Shown here: piece after piece, positions 19,286 to 27,348 of the stretch | Layout of the letters: every line of letters begins with the position of its first letter | How positions within the stretch are numbered: position 1 is the first letter of the stretch | Assembly (NCBI RefSeq): GCF_024721175.1 | Contig: NZ_CP099399.1 | Location: 1,426,001 to 1,490,000 of the forward strand | DNA: 64,000 nt | Direction: 5' to 3' | From: Rhizobium sp. Pop5 | GTDB lineage: Bacteria; Pseudomonadota; Alphaproteobacteria; Rhizobiales; Rhizobiaceae | Made by a program: the position numbers and the translations under genes | Notes under the pieces: generated by a model | The model's input: only the letters and a program-made list of their open reading frames with translations | Told to the model about the DNA's origin: nothing | The model's database searches: none

Positions 19286-20145
19286 TGATGACGGAAGCCA
19301 ATATTGCGACGAACCAGGATATCTGCCTGGCGATGTTGCGCGACAATGATCGCGACCGCTATCTCGCCTGCCTCCTCTCACCGGAGGACAAGCGCGGGGC
19401 GCTTGCAGCCCTCTACGCCTTCAATGCCGAGCTTGCCCGTATCCGCGATCTCGTTCACGAGCCGCTCCCCGGCGAGGTGCGCATGCAATATTGGCGCGAT
19501 CTGCTGGAAGGCAGCGCGCATGGTTCGACGGCGGCCAATCCCGTCGCCTCAGCCCTTCTGACGGCGATCGAAACCCATCGGTTGCCGCGCAAGACGCTGG
19601 TCGACATGATCGAGGCCCGCACCTTCGACCTCTATGACGACCCGATGGAAACGCGGCTTTCTCTTGAAGGCTATGCCGGCGAAACGGCATCCGCCCTGAT
19701 CCAGCTCGCAAGCCTTGTGCTTTCGTCGGAAGAAGCTGCCCGGTCAGCCAATGCCGCTGGCCATGCCGGTGTTGCCCAGGCGATCGCCGGCCTGATGCTG
19801 CTGATGCCGCTGCATCGCCGACGCGGCCAGGTCTATATTCCGCTGCAGATCCTTTCGGCGACCGGTCTTGACCGCGATGCCTTCCTCGCTGGCGAAGACA
19901 GGCCGCGCATTTCCGCCGCTATCGAGGCTTTCGCCGGCCTCGGTCGCGAGCATCTGGCAAAGGCGAGGGCTGCCGGGCCGATCGCGCCTTCGGTCTTTCC
20001 AGCCTTTTTGCCGGCAACGCTTGCCGAACCGGTGCTCCTCAAGGCGCAGAAGTTTGGCGCTTTCCTGTTCGACCGGCCCCTGCAGCCGCCGCAGTGGCGC
20101 CGCCAGCTGAGCATGGCGCTGGCCGCATACCGCCGGAAAATCTGA
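19285..20145 (+). CDS. Squalene/phytoene-synthase-fold protein, NDUFAF6 homologue
   Basis: A 286-residue all-alpha protein of the SQS/PSY family. The place where active phytoene synthases have an Asp-rich DDxxD motif reads YAFNAELARIRDLVHEP, so the first catalytic aspartates are missing. The segment AFNAELARIRD...VRMQYWRD strongly resembles human NDUFAF6, a complex I assembly factor with the same fold and no known prenyl-synthase activity. The start ATG overlaps the stop of the NDUFAF3-like gene; a second ATG follows at once. I infer an assembly-factor role rather than carotenoid synthesis. Confidence 0.85.
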   Translation: MMTEANIATNQDICLAMLRDNDRDRYLACLLSPEDKRGALAALYAFNAELARIRDLVHEPLPGEVRMQYWRDLLEGSAHGSTAANPVASALLTAIETHRLPRKTLVDMIEARTFDLYDDPMETRLSLEGYAGETASALIQLASLVLSSEEAARSANAAGHAGVAQAIAGLMLLMPLHRRRGQVYIPLQILSATGLDRDAFLAGEDRPRISAAIEAFAGLGREHLAKARAAGPIAPSVFPAFLPATLAEPVLLKAQKFGAFLFDRPLQPPQWRRQLSMALAAYRRKI

Positions 20146-20216
20146 TATCGGTCAAATTCGCGCAAGTCTCGCGCATTAGAAAGCTTCACCGCTACCCCTT
20201 GGAACGGAGATTCGGC

Positions 20217-20684
20217 GTGGGCATTATCGTCTGGTGCGTTCTTTTCGCCATTGTCATTTTCTTTGCCTTTGTGGCAACGCGCATGGCTGCGCAGAACCAA
20301 GAAGACGGCCTGCACGACATGGGCCTCGCCATCATCGAATTCGGCCGCGCCTTTCCGAACGAGGCGATCCGTCAATTGCAGGCGACGGAAAACGGCCAGG
20401 CCATCTTCGTGCGTCTGCATGACAACAAGGCCGGCTTCATGCGCAACATGTCGCGCCACTTCGCCTGCCATCTGATCGAGCCGGGCCGCGTGCGCGTCGT
20501 GAGTTCGGCAACGGGCAGGGGGCTGGTGATCGATTTCCTCGATGCGCCCTCTCACAACGGCGATTTCGAGTTCGCATCCCCCAAGGAGGCCTCGGAAGTC
20601 GCGCTCTGGCTGCTCGGCAATTATATCGCTGAGCCGGACAGGGAATTGCCGCCGAGCAATATCTCGGCGGCGAACAAGCAGTAG
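20217..20684 (+). CDS. Conserved hypothetical single-pass membrane protein
   Basis: A 155-residue protein beginning at a GTG (20217) with GGAGA 6 bases upstream. One N-terminal membrane helix (IIVWCVLFAIVIFFAFVATRM) is followed by a soluble domain with no family I recognise (GRAFPNEAIRQLQATENGQ, FVRLHDNKAGFMRNMSRHF). The frame extends upstream into the preceding gene but the helix-first start is more natural. It lies 71 bp after the NDUFAF6-like gene and runs convergently into trmFO with a 9-bp gap. Confidence 0.7.
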   Translation: MGIIVWCVLFAIVIFFAFVATRMAAQNQEDGLHDMGLAIIEFGRAFPNEAIRQLQATENGQAIFVRLHDNKAGFMRNMSRHFACHLIEPGRVRVVSSATGRGLVIDFLDAPSHNGDFEFASPKEASEVALWLLGNYIAEPDRELPPSNISAANKQ

Positions 20685-20693
20685 AAACGCCGG

Positions 20694-22127
20694 TCAGGCG
20701 CTTTCGGCAACCGGCGCAGTCTGGCCGAGCCAGGCGGCGCAGTCGGCAAGCGCGCGGCGCGCGATCAACTGCCGCTTCATGATCGTCTTGTCCTTGCCGC
20801 GGAAGCGCTTGACACCCTCGGGCTTGACGATCGAGCCGGGCTCAAGCTCCGGAAACAGCCCGAAATTGATGTTCATCGGTTGGAACGACCGTTTGCCCGG
20901 CTCTTCGTCGGTGACGAGGTGCCCGCCGGTGATATGGCCGAGCAGCGAACCGAGCGCCGTCGTCGCCGGCGGCAGCGAGATCGCCTCGCCCTTGCGTTCG
21001 GCGGCGGCGAAACGCCCGGCCAGCAGCCCGACGCTGGCGCTTTCGACATAACCCTCGCAGCCGGTGATCTGACCGGCGAAACGCAGGCCAGGCCGCGATT
21101 TCAGCGTCAGCGACGCATCGAGCAGGGTGGGGGAATTGATATAGGTATTGCGGTGCAGCCCGCCGAGACGGGCAAATTCCGCATTTTCCAGACCTGGGAT
21201 CAGCCGGAAGATCTCCGCCTGCGCGCCATATTTCAGCTTCGTCTGGAAACCGACCATGTTGTAGAGCGTGCCGAGCGCATTGTCCTGCCGCAGCTGCACG
21301 ACGGCATAGGCCTTCACCGTCGGGCTATGCGCGTTCGTCAGGCCCATCGGCTTCATCGGCCCATGGCGCAGCGTCTCGCGCCCGCGTTCGGCCATCACCT
21401 CGATCGGCAGGCAGCCGTCGAAATAGGGTGTGCCTTCCCATTCCTTGAAGCCGACCGTATCGCCTGATATCAGCGCGTCGACGAAGGCATTGTATTGCGC
21501 TTCGTCCATTGGGCAGTTGATGTAGTCCTTGCCGGTGCCGCCGGGACCGACCTTGTCGTAACGCGACTGATACCAGCAGATATCCATGTCGATGCTCTCG
21601 CGGTAGACGATCGGCGCGATGGCATCGAAGAAGGCGAGCAGATCCTCGCCGGTCTCCGCCTGGATCGCAGCTGCGAGCGACGGCGCCGTCAGCGGTCCGG
21701 TGGCGACGATGGCAAGATCCCAGTCGCTTGGCGGCAGGCCGGTGATCTCCTCGCGGACGACGGTGATGAGCGGGTGATCCTGGATTGCTTTGGTGACGGC
21801 CTCCGAGAAGCCGTCGCGATCGACCGCGAGCGCGCCGCCCGCGGGCACCTGGTGGCGATCGGCCGCCGCCATGATCAATGAGCCAGCCATGCGCATCTCG
21901 GCGTGGATCACGCCGACCGCATTGCTGGTGGCGTCGTCGGAGCGGAAGGAATTGGAGCAGACCAGTTCGGCAAGGCCGTCGGTCTTGTGCGCATCCGTGC
22001 CGCGCACGCCGCGCATTTCATGCAGGATGACGGGAACGCCGGAACTGGCGATCTGCCAGGCGGCTTCCGAACCGGCAAGCCCGCCGCCGACAACGTGGAT
22101 AGGAGAATAGGAAGAGGTCGTGTTCAT
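20694..22127 (-). CDS. trmFO: Folate-dependent tRNA (uracil-54-C5)-methyltransferase TrmFO
   Basis: A flavoprotein of 477 residues that makes ribothymidine-54 in tRNA using methylenetetrahydrofolate. The FAD-binding N-terminus is [17 protein letters not shown], followed by the family signature [38 protein letters not shown] lies in the C-terminal half. Length matches the family (about 440-480). It is convergent with the small membrane protein gene and stands alone; the minus-strand DUF1127 gene upstream is isolated from it by a terminator. Confidence 0.96.
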   Translation of the reverse strand: MNTTSSYSPIHVVGGGLAGSEAAWQIASSGVPVILHEMRGVRGTDAHKTDGLAELVCSNSFRSDDATSNAVGVIHAEMRMAGSLIMAAADRHQVPAGGALAVDRDGFSEAVTKAIQDHPLITVVREEITGLPPSDWDLAIVATGPLTAPSLAAAIQAETGEDLLAFFDAIAPIVYRESIDMDICWYQSRYDKVGPGGTGKDYINCPMDEAQYNAFVDALISGDTVGFKEWEGTPYFDGCLPIEVMAERGRETLRHGPMKPMGLTNAHSPTVKAYAVVQLRQDNALGTLYNMVGFQTKLKYGAQAEIFRLIPGLENAEFARLGGLHRNTYINSPTLLDASLTLKSRPGLRFAGQITGCEGYVESASVGLLAGRFAAAERKGEAISLPPATTALGSLLGHITGGHLVTDEEPGKRSFQPMNINFGLFPELEPGSIVKPEGVKRFRGKDKTIMKRQLIARRALADCAAWLGQTAPVAESA

Positions 22128-22173
22128 TCCGGGCTGATATCATGTCGACGGATATGATCCAACACCCGGAATC

Positions 22174-22197
22174 AAAAACGGCGCCTCATGGCGCCGT
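22174..22197 (-). terminator. Terminator of the first DUF1127 gene
   Basis: Read on the minus strand, ACGGCGCC-ATGA-GGCGCCGT forms an 8-bp perfect stem followed by TTTTT. It lies 23 bp past the DUF1127 stop and separates that gene from trmFO. Confidence 0.85.
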
Positions 22198-22219
22198 CTT
22201 GGAAGCATCGGGCTCGTTA

Positions 22220-22363
22220 TTAGCGGAACGAGCGGGATGCGATATTGCGGATGTCGTAACGGCTGACGCCGATGTCGGACAGGGTCTGGTTGGACAGGCT
22301 GCCGAGTTCGTTGAGCGTACGGCGGTAGCTGAGCCAGCTTTTTGCAATGCGGATCGGGTTCAT
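22220..22363 (-). CDS. DUF1127 small arginine-rich protein (proximal to trmFO)
   Basis: A 47-residue protein translated from ATG 22363: MNPIRIAKSWLSYRR, then TLNELGSLSNQTLSDIGVSR and YDIRNIASRSFR. The pattern L..LS...L.DIG..R.DI is the DUF1127 (YjiS-like) signature. Small DUF1127 proteins are abundant in Rhizobiales and are linked to RNA metabolism; the Rhodobacter member CcaF1 binds RNA. It has its own terminator at 22174-22197. A TTGCACTGCA element lies about 91 bp upstream of the start. Confidence 0.9.
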   Translation of the reverse strand: MNPIRIAKSWLSYRRTLNELGSLSNQTLSDIGVSRYDIRNIASRSFR

Positions 22364-22453
22364 TGTCTTCTTCCTCGAACAAATGTCCGCTGGACGGCGG
22401 GATCGCCTGTCTCTCTGCGGTTGATGTTTATATAGGCGATCTCAGTCCCATTG

Positions 22454-22463
22454 TGCAGTGCAA
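22454..22463 (-). promoter_or_regulatory. TTGCACTGCA element upstream of DUF1127 gene 1
   Basis: On the minus strand the gap upstream of the gene reads TTGCACTGCACAATGG, then about 20 bases later TATATAAAC, a possible -10. The same TTGCACTGCA core recurs upstream of the anti-SD sRNA at 23446-23455, and a degenerate copy lies upstream of DUF1127 gene 2. Function unknown; a shared operator is inferred. The rest of the 300-bp gap between the two DUF1127 genes holds only the second gene's terminator. Confidence 0.4.
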
Positions 22464-22581
22464 ATAAAAGGCGTCTGCCATGCAATTGTGCAATATGATG
22501 CTCGTCAAATAAGCGGTGAATATTTTTTGAGCGGGCTAAGGAAGCCGGAAAACGTGCGGTTACTGGCGGTTGCACTTAGAC

Positions 22582-22615
22582 AAAAAGAAAACGCCCGCTG
22601 GGATACAGCGGGCGT
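22582..22615 (-). terminator. Terminator of the second DUF1127 gene
   Basis: A perfect 10-bp stem (ACGCCCGCTG / CAGCGGGCGT, loop of 5) followed on the minus strand by TTTCTTTTTG. It begins about 49 bp after the stop of the gene at 22664-22810. Confidence 0.9.
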
Positions 22616-22663
22616 TTCGATCGAGGACGATACTGCCTGGGAGGGAGCAGCGATCGCCTTGAA

Positions 22664-22810
22664 TTAGCGAGAAGAAGCTTCGCGAGCGACGCGATGGATG
22701 TCCGAACGGTCGATGCCGAGATCGTGCAATTCGCGGTTGCTCATGCGGCCGAGTTCGGTGACGGTCTGACGATACTTGCGCCAGTTATTGAAAGAGCGAG
22801 TGATGTTCAT
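22664..22810 (-). CDS. DUF1127 small arginine-rich protein (second copy)
   Basis: A 48-residue protein from ATG 22810: MNITRSFNNWRKYRQ, TVTELGRMSNRELHDLGIDR, SDIHRVAREASSR. It has the same L..L...L.DLGI.R.DI pattern as its neighbour and is a paralogue. AAAGGGG lies about 7 bases upstream. It is one of three adjacent minus-strand transcription units (sRNA, this gene, first DUF1127 gene), each closed by its own terminator. Confidence 0.9.
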   Translation of the reverse strand: MNITRSFNNWRKYRQTVTELGRMSNRELHDLGIDRSDIHRVAREASSR

Positions 22811-22889
22811 GTTAAGCCCCTTTCCGAGGGTTTCATCTGCCAGCAGCCACCTATCGGCGCTGACCTCTATTTGATGACCGGAATATATG

Positions 22890-22900
22890 TTGCGGTGCGA
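22890..22900 (-). promoter_or_regulatory. Degenerate TCGCACCGCAA element upstream of DUF1127 gene 2
   Basis: On the minus strand TCGCACCGCAACATATATT lies about 80 bp before the ATG and resembles TTGCACTGCAAAATAT upstream of the sRNA. The TATATT may be a -10 element. Apart from this, 22901-23220 contains no coding frame I can support; one 8-bp hairpin (CGCCGCTC / GAGCGGCG, 23131-23160) is present without a T-tract. Confidence 0.3.
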
Positions 22901-23225
22901 AAGAGGAAAACAGCCAAGTTTTCAGATCACCTATGCGAAGCATGCAATGCTGTTGGGGTATTTGACACGGTTTTACCGCTTTCTGGTCAACGAATAGGCA
23001 AAATGGTTTTCGGAAAAGCAAGCCGGTGAAACGAGCGTCTACGCGTGGCTGCGGAAAATGGCGTCTGTTCGGGGCATTTCGGCGTCTGAGCCCGCATGAA
23101 GGAATCTTGCTTCGGGTCAAAAGACGATTGCGCCGCTCGGGCGATCCGTCGGGAGCGGCGTCGTGGCAAATGCGGCGCGGCAGTAACCCTCGATAAAAAT
23201 GCTCAAGTCTCCAATATGTTAATCA

Positions 23226-23345
23226 AATAAAACGCCCGCCGGGGGAGGATCCGGCGGGCGCATTAAAGTGACTGGCAACTGGGAGGAGGAGTGTTGCCAG
23301 CCTATCGCAGCGCGCTTGGGAGGAGGAGTGCGCGGCTGCGAATCT
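23226..23345 (-). ncRNA. Anti-Shine-Dalgarno hairpin sRNA (alpha-r14/cuckoo type)
   Basis: Three consecutive hairpins read on the minus strand. Hairpin 1 (23339-23307) and hairpin 2 (23300-23272, perfect 8-bp stem CTGGCAAC/GTTGCCAG) each expose ACTCCTCCTCCCA in the loop. Hairpin 3 (23260-23233, perfect 10-bp stem) has ATCCTCCC in its loop and is followed by TTTTATTT, so it doubles as a Rho-independent terminator. Loops with repeated CUCCUCC complementary to ribosome binding sites are the hallmark of rhizobial alpha-r14 RNAs (for example NfeR1) and of CcsR 'cuckoo' RNAs in Rhodobacter. The 5' end is uncertain: a possible promoter at 23426-23455 would give a transcript of about 190 nt, while the three-hairpin core is about 115 nt. 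No open frame covers it. Confidence 0.82.
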
Positions 23346-23445
23346 CGTCACGGACAATCGATCCGCGGGCATCCGGCAGATGCCGGGCCGGGGCGCCATC
23401 CCCGTGCTTCGATGTCTCTGTAAATAGTATGACTAATTGATATTT

Positions 23446-23455
23446 TGCAGTGCAA
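23446..23455 (-). promoter_or_regulatory. TTGCACTGCA element and candidate promoter of the sRNA
   Basis: On the minus strand TTGCAC, 18 bases, then CATACT (23431-23426) could form a -35/-10 pair. The core TTGCACTGCA matches the element upstream of DUF1127 gene 1. Between here and the DUF2157 gene at 23670 the sequence holds an 8-bp perfect inverted repeat (GCGCATGC, 23481-23504) but no gene. Confidence 0.4.
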
Positions 23456-23669
23456 TAACTTCATAAGGGGTATGCGTAATGCGCATGCCTCTTCGAGCAT
23501 GCGCTCATACTAGCAATTCTGACGTTAGCGGCCGGTTAACATCCGCCCCAATTTAGACCAGTGAGGATTTTGCATATTTGTCGCAAGGGCGTTTGCGAAG
23601 GGCTGCGCTGCGTCTATAACGACGGAGGCCGCAACGCCATGTAAGCGTCGCGGAAATGAGGGGTGGAAC

Positions 23670-24773
23670 ATGTATCGCGGCAGACTGCAGCGGGATCTCT
23701 CGCTCTGGGTGGGCAAGGGCCTGCTCGGGGAGGAAACGGCGGCCACGCTTCTCGCTGAATATGACAGCCGGCCCGCAAGCTTCAGCCTCGGCCGGGTGCT
23801 GATGGCGCTGGCGGCGGTGCTGCTTGCCGCTGCCGTCCTTTTGGTCGTCTCATCGAATTGGGAGGCCATTCCGCGTCTCGTCCGCGTCGGTCTCATCCTT
23901 GCCTTGATCTGGGCAGCGCACATTGCCGCCGCACTGATGCTCGCTCGTGGCGCGGTGGCGGCTGCTAGCGGCTTGCTGATCATCGGCGCGCTGAGCTTCG
24001 GTGGCGCTATTTCGCTGGTCGGGCAGATGTATCACCTCTCTGGCGACGAGCAGACGGTCATGTATCTCTGGTTCGCCATCGCGACAGTCTCGGCGATTCT
24101 GTTTCGCTCGGGCGGGGTCGTCGTCGTGGCGGGCTTCCTCTCCTGGGCGTCCTTCGCCGTTTATTTGCAGAACAACGACAATCATTGGATTGGGCTTAAC
24201 CCCTGGATGGCGCCTGTGATGGCCGCGGTCGTCATCACGCTGGTGCGTTATACCGGCACCGACCGCGCGCGCCATCTGGCCTATCTTCTGCTGATCGGCT
24301 GGCTCGCCTGGCTCTACACTCTTTATGAGGAGATCGCCGTAGCGCTTGCCTTCGCGATCGGCGGCATGGCGGCTTTCGTCATGACGGCGCTGCCGGTTCC
24401 GCGCATCGTCTCCCTGGTCAGAAGCGCCGGTGCGGCTCCGGCCTTCTACAGCTTCCTCGTTGCTACGATTGGCTTCTTGCTGCTGCATATCGAAATCGAG
24501 GGCGGCTGGCGGCTGGTGGTCCTCGGTCTGGCGACGCTTGCCGCTTCCGTGCTGGCGATCGCCCTGCATGGCCGAGACAACGGCGCGGTGCGTTATCTCG
24601 CCTATACGAGTTTTGCGGCGGAGATGCTCTATCTTGCCTCCGTCACTGTCGGCTCGATCCTCGGCACATCAAGCCTCTTCCTCTTCTCCGGCCTCGTGGT
24701 GGCGCTGGTTGCCTGGATCGTCATCCGTCTCGAGCGGCGCTTTTCCGCCGAAGCACGGGGAGAGCACGCATGA
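23670..24773 (+). CDS. DUF2157 multi-pass membrane protein
   Basis: A 367-residue protein. A short soluble N-terminus (LQRDLSLWVGKGLLGEETAATLLAEYD) precedes about ten hydrophobic segments, including VLMALAAVLLAAAVLLVVSSNW and LSFGGAISLVGQMYHLSGD, which typify DUF2157. Function is unknown. It starts at ATG 23670 after AGGGGTGGAAC. Its end overlaps the start of the GDYXXLXY gene by four bases (ATGA), a pairing seen widely in proteobacteria, so the two products probably work together in the inner membrane. Confidence 0.85.
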   Translation: MYRGRLQRDLSLWVGKGLLGEETAATLLAEYDSRPASFSLGRVLMALAAVLLAAAVLLVVSSNWEAIPRLVRVGLILALIWAAHIAAALMLARGAVAAASGLLIIGALSFGGAISLVGQMYHLSGDEQTVMYLWFAIATVSAILFRSGGVVVVAGFLSWASFAVYLQNNDNHWIGLNPWMAPVMAAVVITLVRYTGTDRARHLAYLLLIGWLAWLYTLYEEIAVALAFAIGGMAAFVMTALPVPRIVSLVRSAGAAPAFYSFLVATIGFLLLHIEIEGGWRLVVLGLATLAASVLAIALHGRDNGAVRYLAYTSFAAEMLYLASVTVGSILGTSSLFLFSGLVVALVAWIVIRLERRFSAEARGEHA

Positions 24774-25360
24774 GCGCGTTGATAGCAAGGCTGCAGTCCG
24801 GCAAGGGGTATCTCATTTCGGCGATCATCGTCGCCGGCTTGCAGACCGTGATCCTCGGCACGATCATCCAGAGCCGCGCGGCGATCCTCAGCAACGGCAC
24901 CGAGGTGCTGCTGAAGACGGCTCCCGTCGATCCCCGCGATTTCCTGCGCGGTGACTACGTCGTCCTGAACTACGACATATCTTCTGTGCCGGTGCAGACC
25001 ATTGCTGGCGGCATTCCGGTCAAGCCCGGCGAGCTTACGCTGTGGGTCCGGTTGAAGAAGCAGGAGGATGGTTTCTGGACGGTGATCGAATCGGCTTTCC
25101 AGTCACTGCCGCCGCAGCCGGAGACCGTGGTCCTGCGCAGCCTGCCGTTTTATAATAGCGGGCCTGGCGCCGGCGATAACATCCGCGTCGAATATGGTAT
25201 CGAGCGTTACTATGTTCCCGAAGGCGAGGGAAAGCCCATCGAGGAAGCCCGCAATGATGGCAATGTCGCCATATCGGTGCGCGTCTCGCCTGATGGAAGC
25301 GCCCAGATCCGCAGTCTGCTCGTTGATGGCAAACCAGTTTACGAGGAACCGCTTTACTGA
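24770..25360 (+). CDS. GDYXXLXY-domain membrane-anchored protein
   Basis: A 196-residue protein with an N-terminal helix (GYLISAIIVAGLQTVILGTII) and an extracytoplasmic domain containing RGDYVVLNYDIS, the family-defining GDYxxLxY motif, plus YYVPEGEGKPIEEAR. Its biochemical role is unknown. It is translationally coupled to the DUF2157 gene by the ATGA overlap. The last residues are EEPLY. No terminator is evident before tRNA-Leu. Confidence 0.85.
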   Translation: MSALIARLQSGKGYLISAIIVAGLQTVILGTIIQSRAAILSNGTEVLLKTAPVDPRDFLRGDYVVLNYDISSVPVQTIAGGIPVKPGELTLWVRLKKQEDGFWTVIESAFQSLPPQPETVVLRSLPFYNSGPGAGDNIRVEYGIERYYVPEGEGKPIEEARNDGNVAISVRVSPDGSAQIRSLLVDGKPVYEEPLY

Positions 25361-25430
25361 TCCTCGAACGCGTCAGCCGAGGGCGGCTCCGAACCCGCAA
25401 ATCCCCTGTCATTTACCGTTCATTTTTCCT

Positions 25431-25458
25431 TTGCCTCGACCAAATCGGGTGATATAGA
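25431..25458 (+). promoter_or_regulatory. Candidate promoter of tRNA-Leu
   Basis: TTGCCT, 16 bases, TATAGA lies 55 bp upstream of the tRNA 5' end. It is consistent with a housekeeping sigma-70 promoter but not tested. Confidence 0.45.
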
Positions 25459-25513
25459 GACGCCGCGCTCCGGAAGGCCTCATGCGCAGGCATAGGCATG
25501 CGGTTCTGTGAAC

Positions 25514-25598
<85 letters not shown>

Positions 25599-25778
25599 GG
25601 CTGTATGCAGGGGGAGACTAAGAATTTAGTTCCCTGATACCCGGAAGCGAGTGCCGTTCCCCCTTGGGTGGAATGATGCAGGAATTGGGAAAAGCCACGC
25701 GCGGCACGCTGCCGGCGTCGTGCTCATAGAAACGAACGGCGTCTGGGCACGGCCGCCACGACATGAAGGTAGGAAGAC

Positions 25779-27263
25779 ATGCAGGTTATCGAAACGCTCG
25801 CTCAAGGGCTGAAGCGCGAAATCAAGGTCGTTATCCCGGCCAAGGACATGGAAGACAAGATGAATGAGCGTCTTGCCGATGTGAAGGACAAGGTCCGCAT
25901 CAACGGCTTCCGTCCGGGCAAGGTCCCCGCCGCTCACCTGAAGAAGGTCTACGGTAAGTCGATCATGGCCGACCTCGTCAACGAGATCGTCCGCGAGCAG
26001 CCGGCCGCCATCCTGTCCAGCCGCGGCGAGAAGTCGGCCACCCAGCCGGAAATCGCCATGACCGAGGACAAGGACGAAGCCGACAAGATCCTCGCTGCAG
26101 AGCAGGATTTCGAATTCACGCTCTCCTATGAAGTTCTGCCGCCGATCGAGCTGAAGTCCGTCAAGGGTATCAAGGTCACGCGCGAAGTCATCGACATCTC
26201 GGATGACGAAGTTACCGAGCAGGTCCTGAAGGTCGCCGAAAGCGCCCGCTCCTATGAGAGCAAGGCCGCCAAGGCCGCCAACGGCGACCGCATCACCATG
26301 GATTATGTCGGCAAGGTCGACGGTGAAGCCTTCGAAGGCGGCACCGACCAGGGCGCCGAACTGGTGATCGGCTCCGGCCGCTTCATCCCGGGCTTCGAAG
26401 ACCAGCTCGTCGGCGTCAAGGCCGGCGAAGAGAAGACCATCACCGTGACCTTCCCGGCCGACTATCCGGCCAAGAATCTCGCCGGCAAGGAAGCGACCTT
26501 CGACATATCGGTCAAGGATGTCGCAGCCCCCGGCGCTGTCGAAATCAACGACGAACTCGCCTCCAAGCTCGGCATTGAATCCGCCGATCGCCTGAAGGAA
26601 ATCGTCCGTGGCCAGATCGAATCGCAGTACGGCTCGCTGACCCGCCAGAAGCTGAAGCGCCAGATCCTCGACCAGCTCGACGAGATGTACAAGTTCGAGA
26701 CCCCGGCTTCGCTCGTCGATGCCGAGTACAACGGTATCTGGAGCCAGGTGAACAACGACCTCGCACAGTCGGGCAAGACCTTCGAGGACGAAGACACGAC
26801 CGAAGAGAAGGCACGTGAGGAATACAAGACGCTCGCCGAGCGTCGCGTTCGCCTCGGCCTCGTTCTCTCCGAAATCGGTGAAAAGGCCGGTGTCGAAGTC
26901 ACCGAAGACGAAATGCAGCGCGCCATCTACGACCAGCTGCGTCAGTATCCGGGCCAGGAAAAGCAGATCCTCGAATTCTTCCGCAGCCAGCCGGGTGCGG
27001 CCGCTTCGATCCGCGCGCCGATCTTCGAAGAGAAGGTCATCGATCACCTGCTGACCGAAATCGACGTCACCGACAAGAAGGTGACGAAGGAAGAGCTGCT
27101 CGCCGAGGAAGAAGGCGAAGCCAAGGCTGAAACCAAGAAGGCCGCTCCGAAGAAGAAGGCTGCCGCGAAGACCGAAGCTGCTGAGGCCGGTGAAGGCGAA
27201 GAAGCCGCACCGAAGAAGAAGGCTGCTCCGAAGAAAAAGGCTTCCGAGGACAGCGCCGAGTAA
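25779..27263 (+). CDS. tig: Trigger factor
   Basis: Ribosome-bound chaperone and peptidyl-prolyl isomerase, 494 residues. The N-terminal ribosome-binding domain has [14 protein letters not shown], the docking signature. The FKBP-like domain spans about 150-250 ([36 protein letters not shown]). The alpha-helical C-terminal domain follows. Alphaproteobacterial proteins carry a Lys/Ala/Glu-rich tail, here [13 protein letters not shown] repeats over the last 50 residues. Its transcription terminator has been split by an IS insertion starting 40 bp after the stop. Confidence 0.97.
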   Translation: MQVIETLAQGLKREIKVVIPAKDMEDKMNERLADVKDKVRINGFRPGKVPAAHLKKVYGKSIMADLVNEIVREQPAAILSSRGEKSATQPEIAMTEDKDEADKILAAEQDFEFTLSYEVLPPIELKSVKGIKVTREVIDISDDEVTEQVLKVAESARSYESKAAKAANGDRITMDYVGKVDGEAFEGGTDQGAELVIGSGRFIPGFEDQLVGVKAGEEKTITVTFPADYPAKNLAGKEATFDISVKDVAAPGAVEINDELASKLGIESADRLKEIVRGQIESQYGSLTRQKLKRQILDQLDEMYKFETPASLVDAEYNGIWSQVNNDLAQSGKTFEDEDTTEEKAREEYKTLAERRVRLGLVLSEIGEKAGVEVTEDEMQRAIYDQLRQYPGQEKQILEFFRSQPGAAASIRAPIFEEKVIDHLLTEIDVTDKKVTKEELLAEEEGEAKAETKKAAPKKKAAAKTEAAEAGEGEEAAPKKKAAPKKKASEDSAE

Positions 27264-27288
27264 TCACTCGCCCGTTCTGAAAGTTTGG

Positions 27289-27298
27289 AAGGCCCCGC
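27289..27298 (+). terminator. Left arm of the tig terminator, separated by an IS
   Basis: AAGGCCCCGC here pairs perfectly with GCGGGGCCTT at 28751-28760, which is followed by TTCTTTTC. Removing the IS and one copy of the ATTG target duplication restores a hairpin with loop CATTGT, an ordinary Rho-independent terminator 25 bp after tig. Confidence 0.88.
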
Positions 27299-27310
27299 CA
27301 TTGTGAACAG

Positions 27311-27346
27311 ACCCCCGAAAGTTGGACACCCAACTTCGGGGGTTTT
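27311..27346 (+). terminator. Hairpin at the left end of the IS, overlapping the orfA ribosome binding site
   Basis: ACCCCCGAA and GTTGG pair with CCAAC and TTCGGGGGT around loop ACAC (one bulged A), followed by TTTT. The GGGGG that would be the orfA Shine-Dalgarno (27338-27342) is inside the 3' arm. In transcripts entering from tig it should act as a terminator and hide the binding site. Confidence 0.6.
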
Positions 27347-27348
27347 GC

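Noticed and set aside
19285..20145. Annotation as phytoene synthase in a carotenoid or hopanoid pathway
   Set aside because: The first Asp-rich motif is absent, there are no crt or hpn neighbours, and the sequence matches NDUFAF6 better.
22851..23120. An 89-codon minus-strand frame upstream of DUF1127 gene 2
   Set aside because: No start context, no conserved pattern, and it overlaps the putative promoter region of the DUF1127 gene.
23481..23504. GCGCATGC inverted repeat as a terminator
   Set aside because: Perfect 8-bp stem but no T-tract on either strand and no gene ending nearby.
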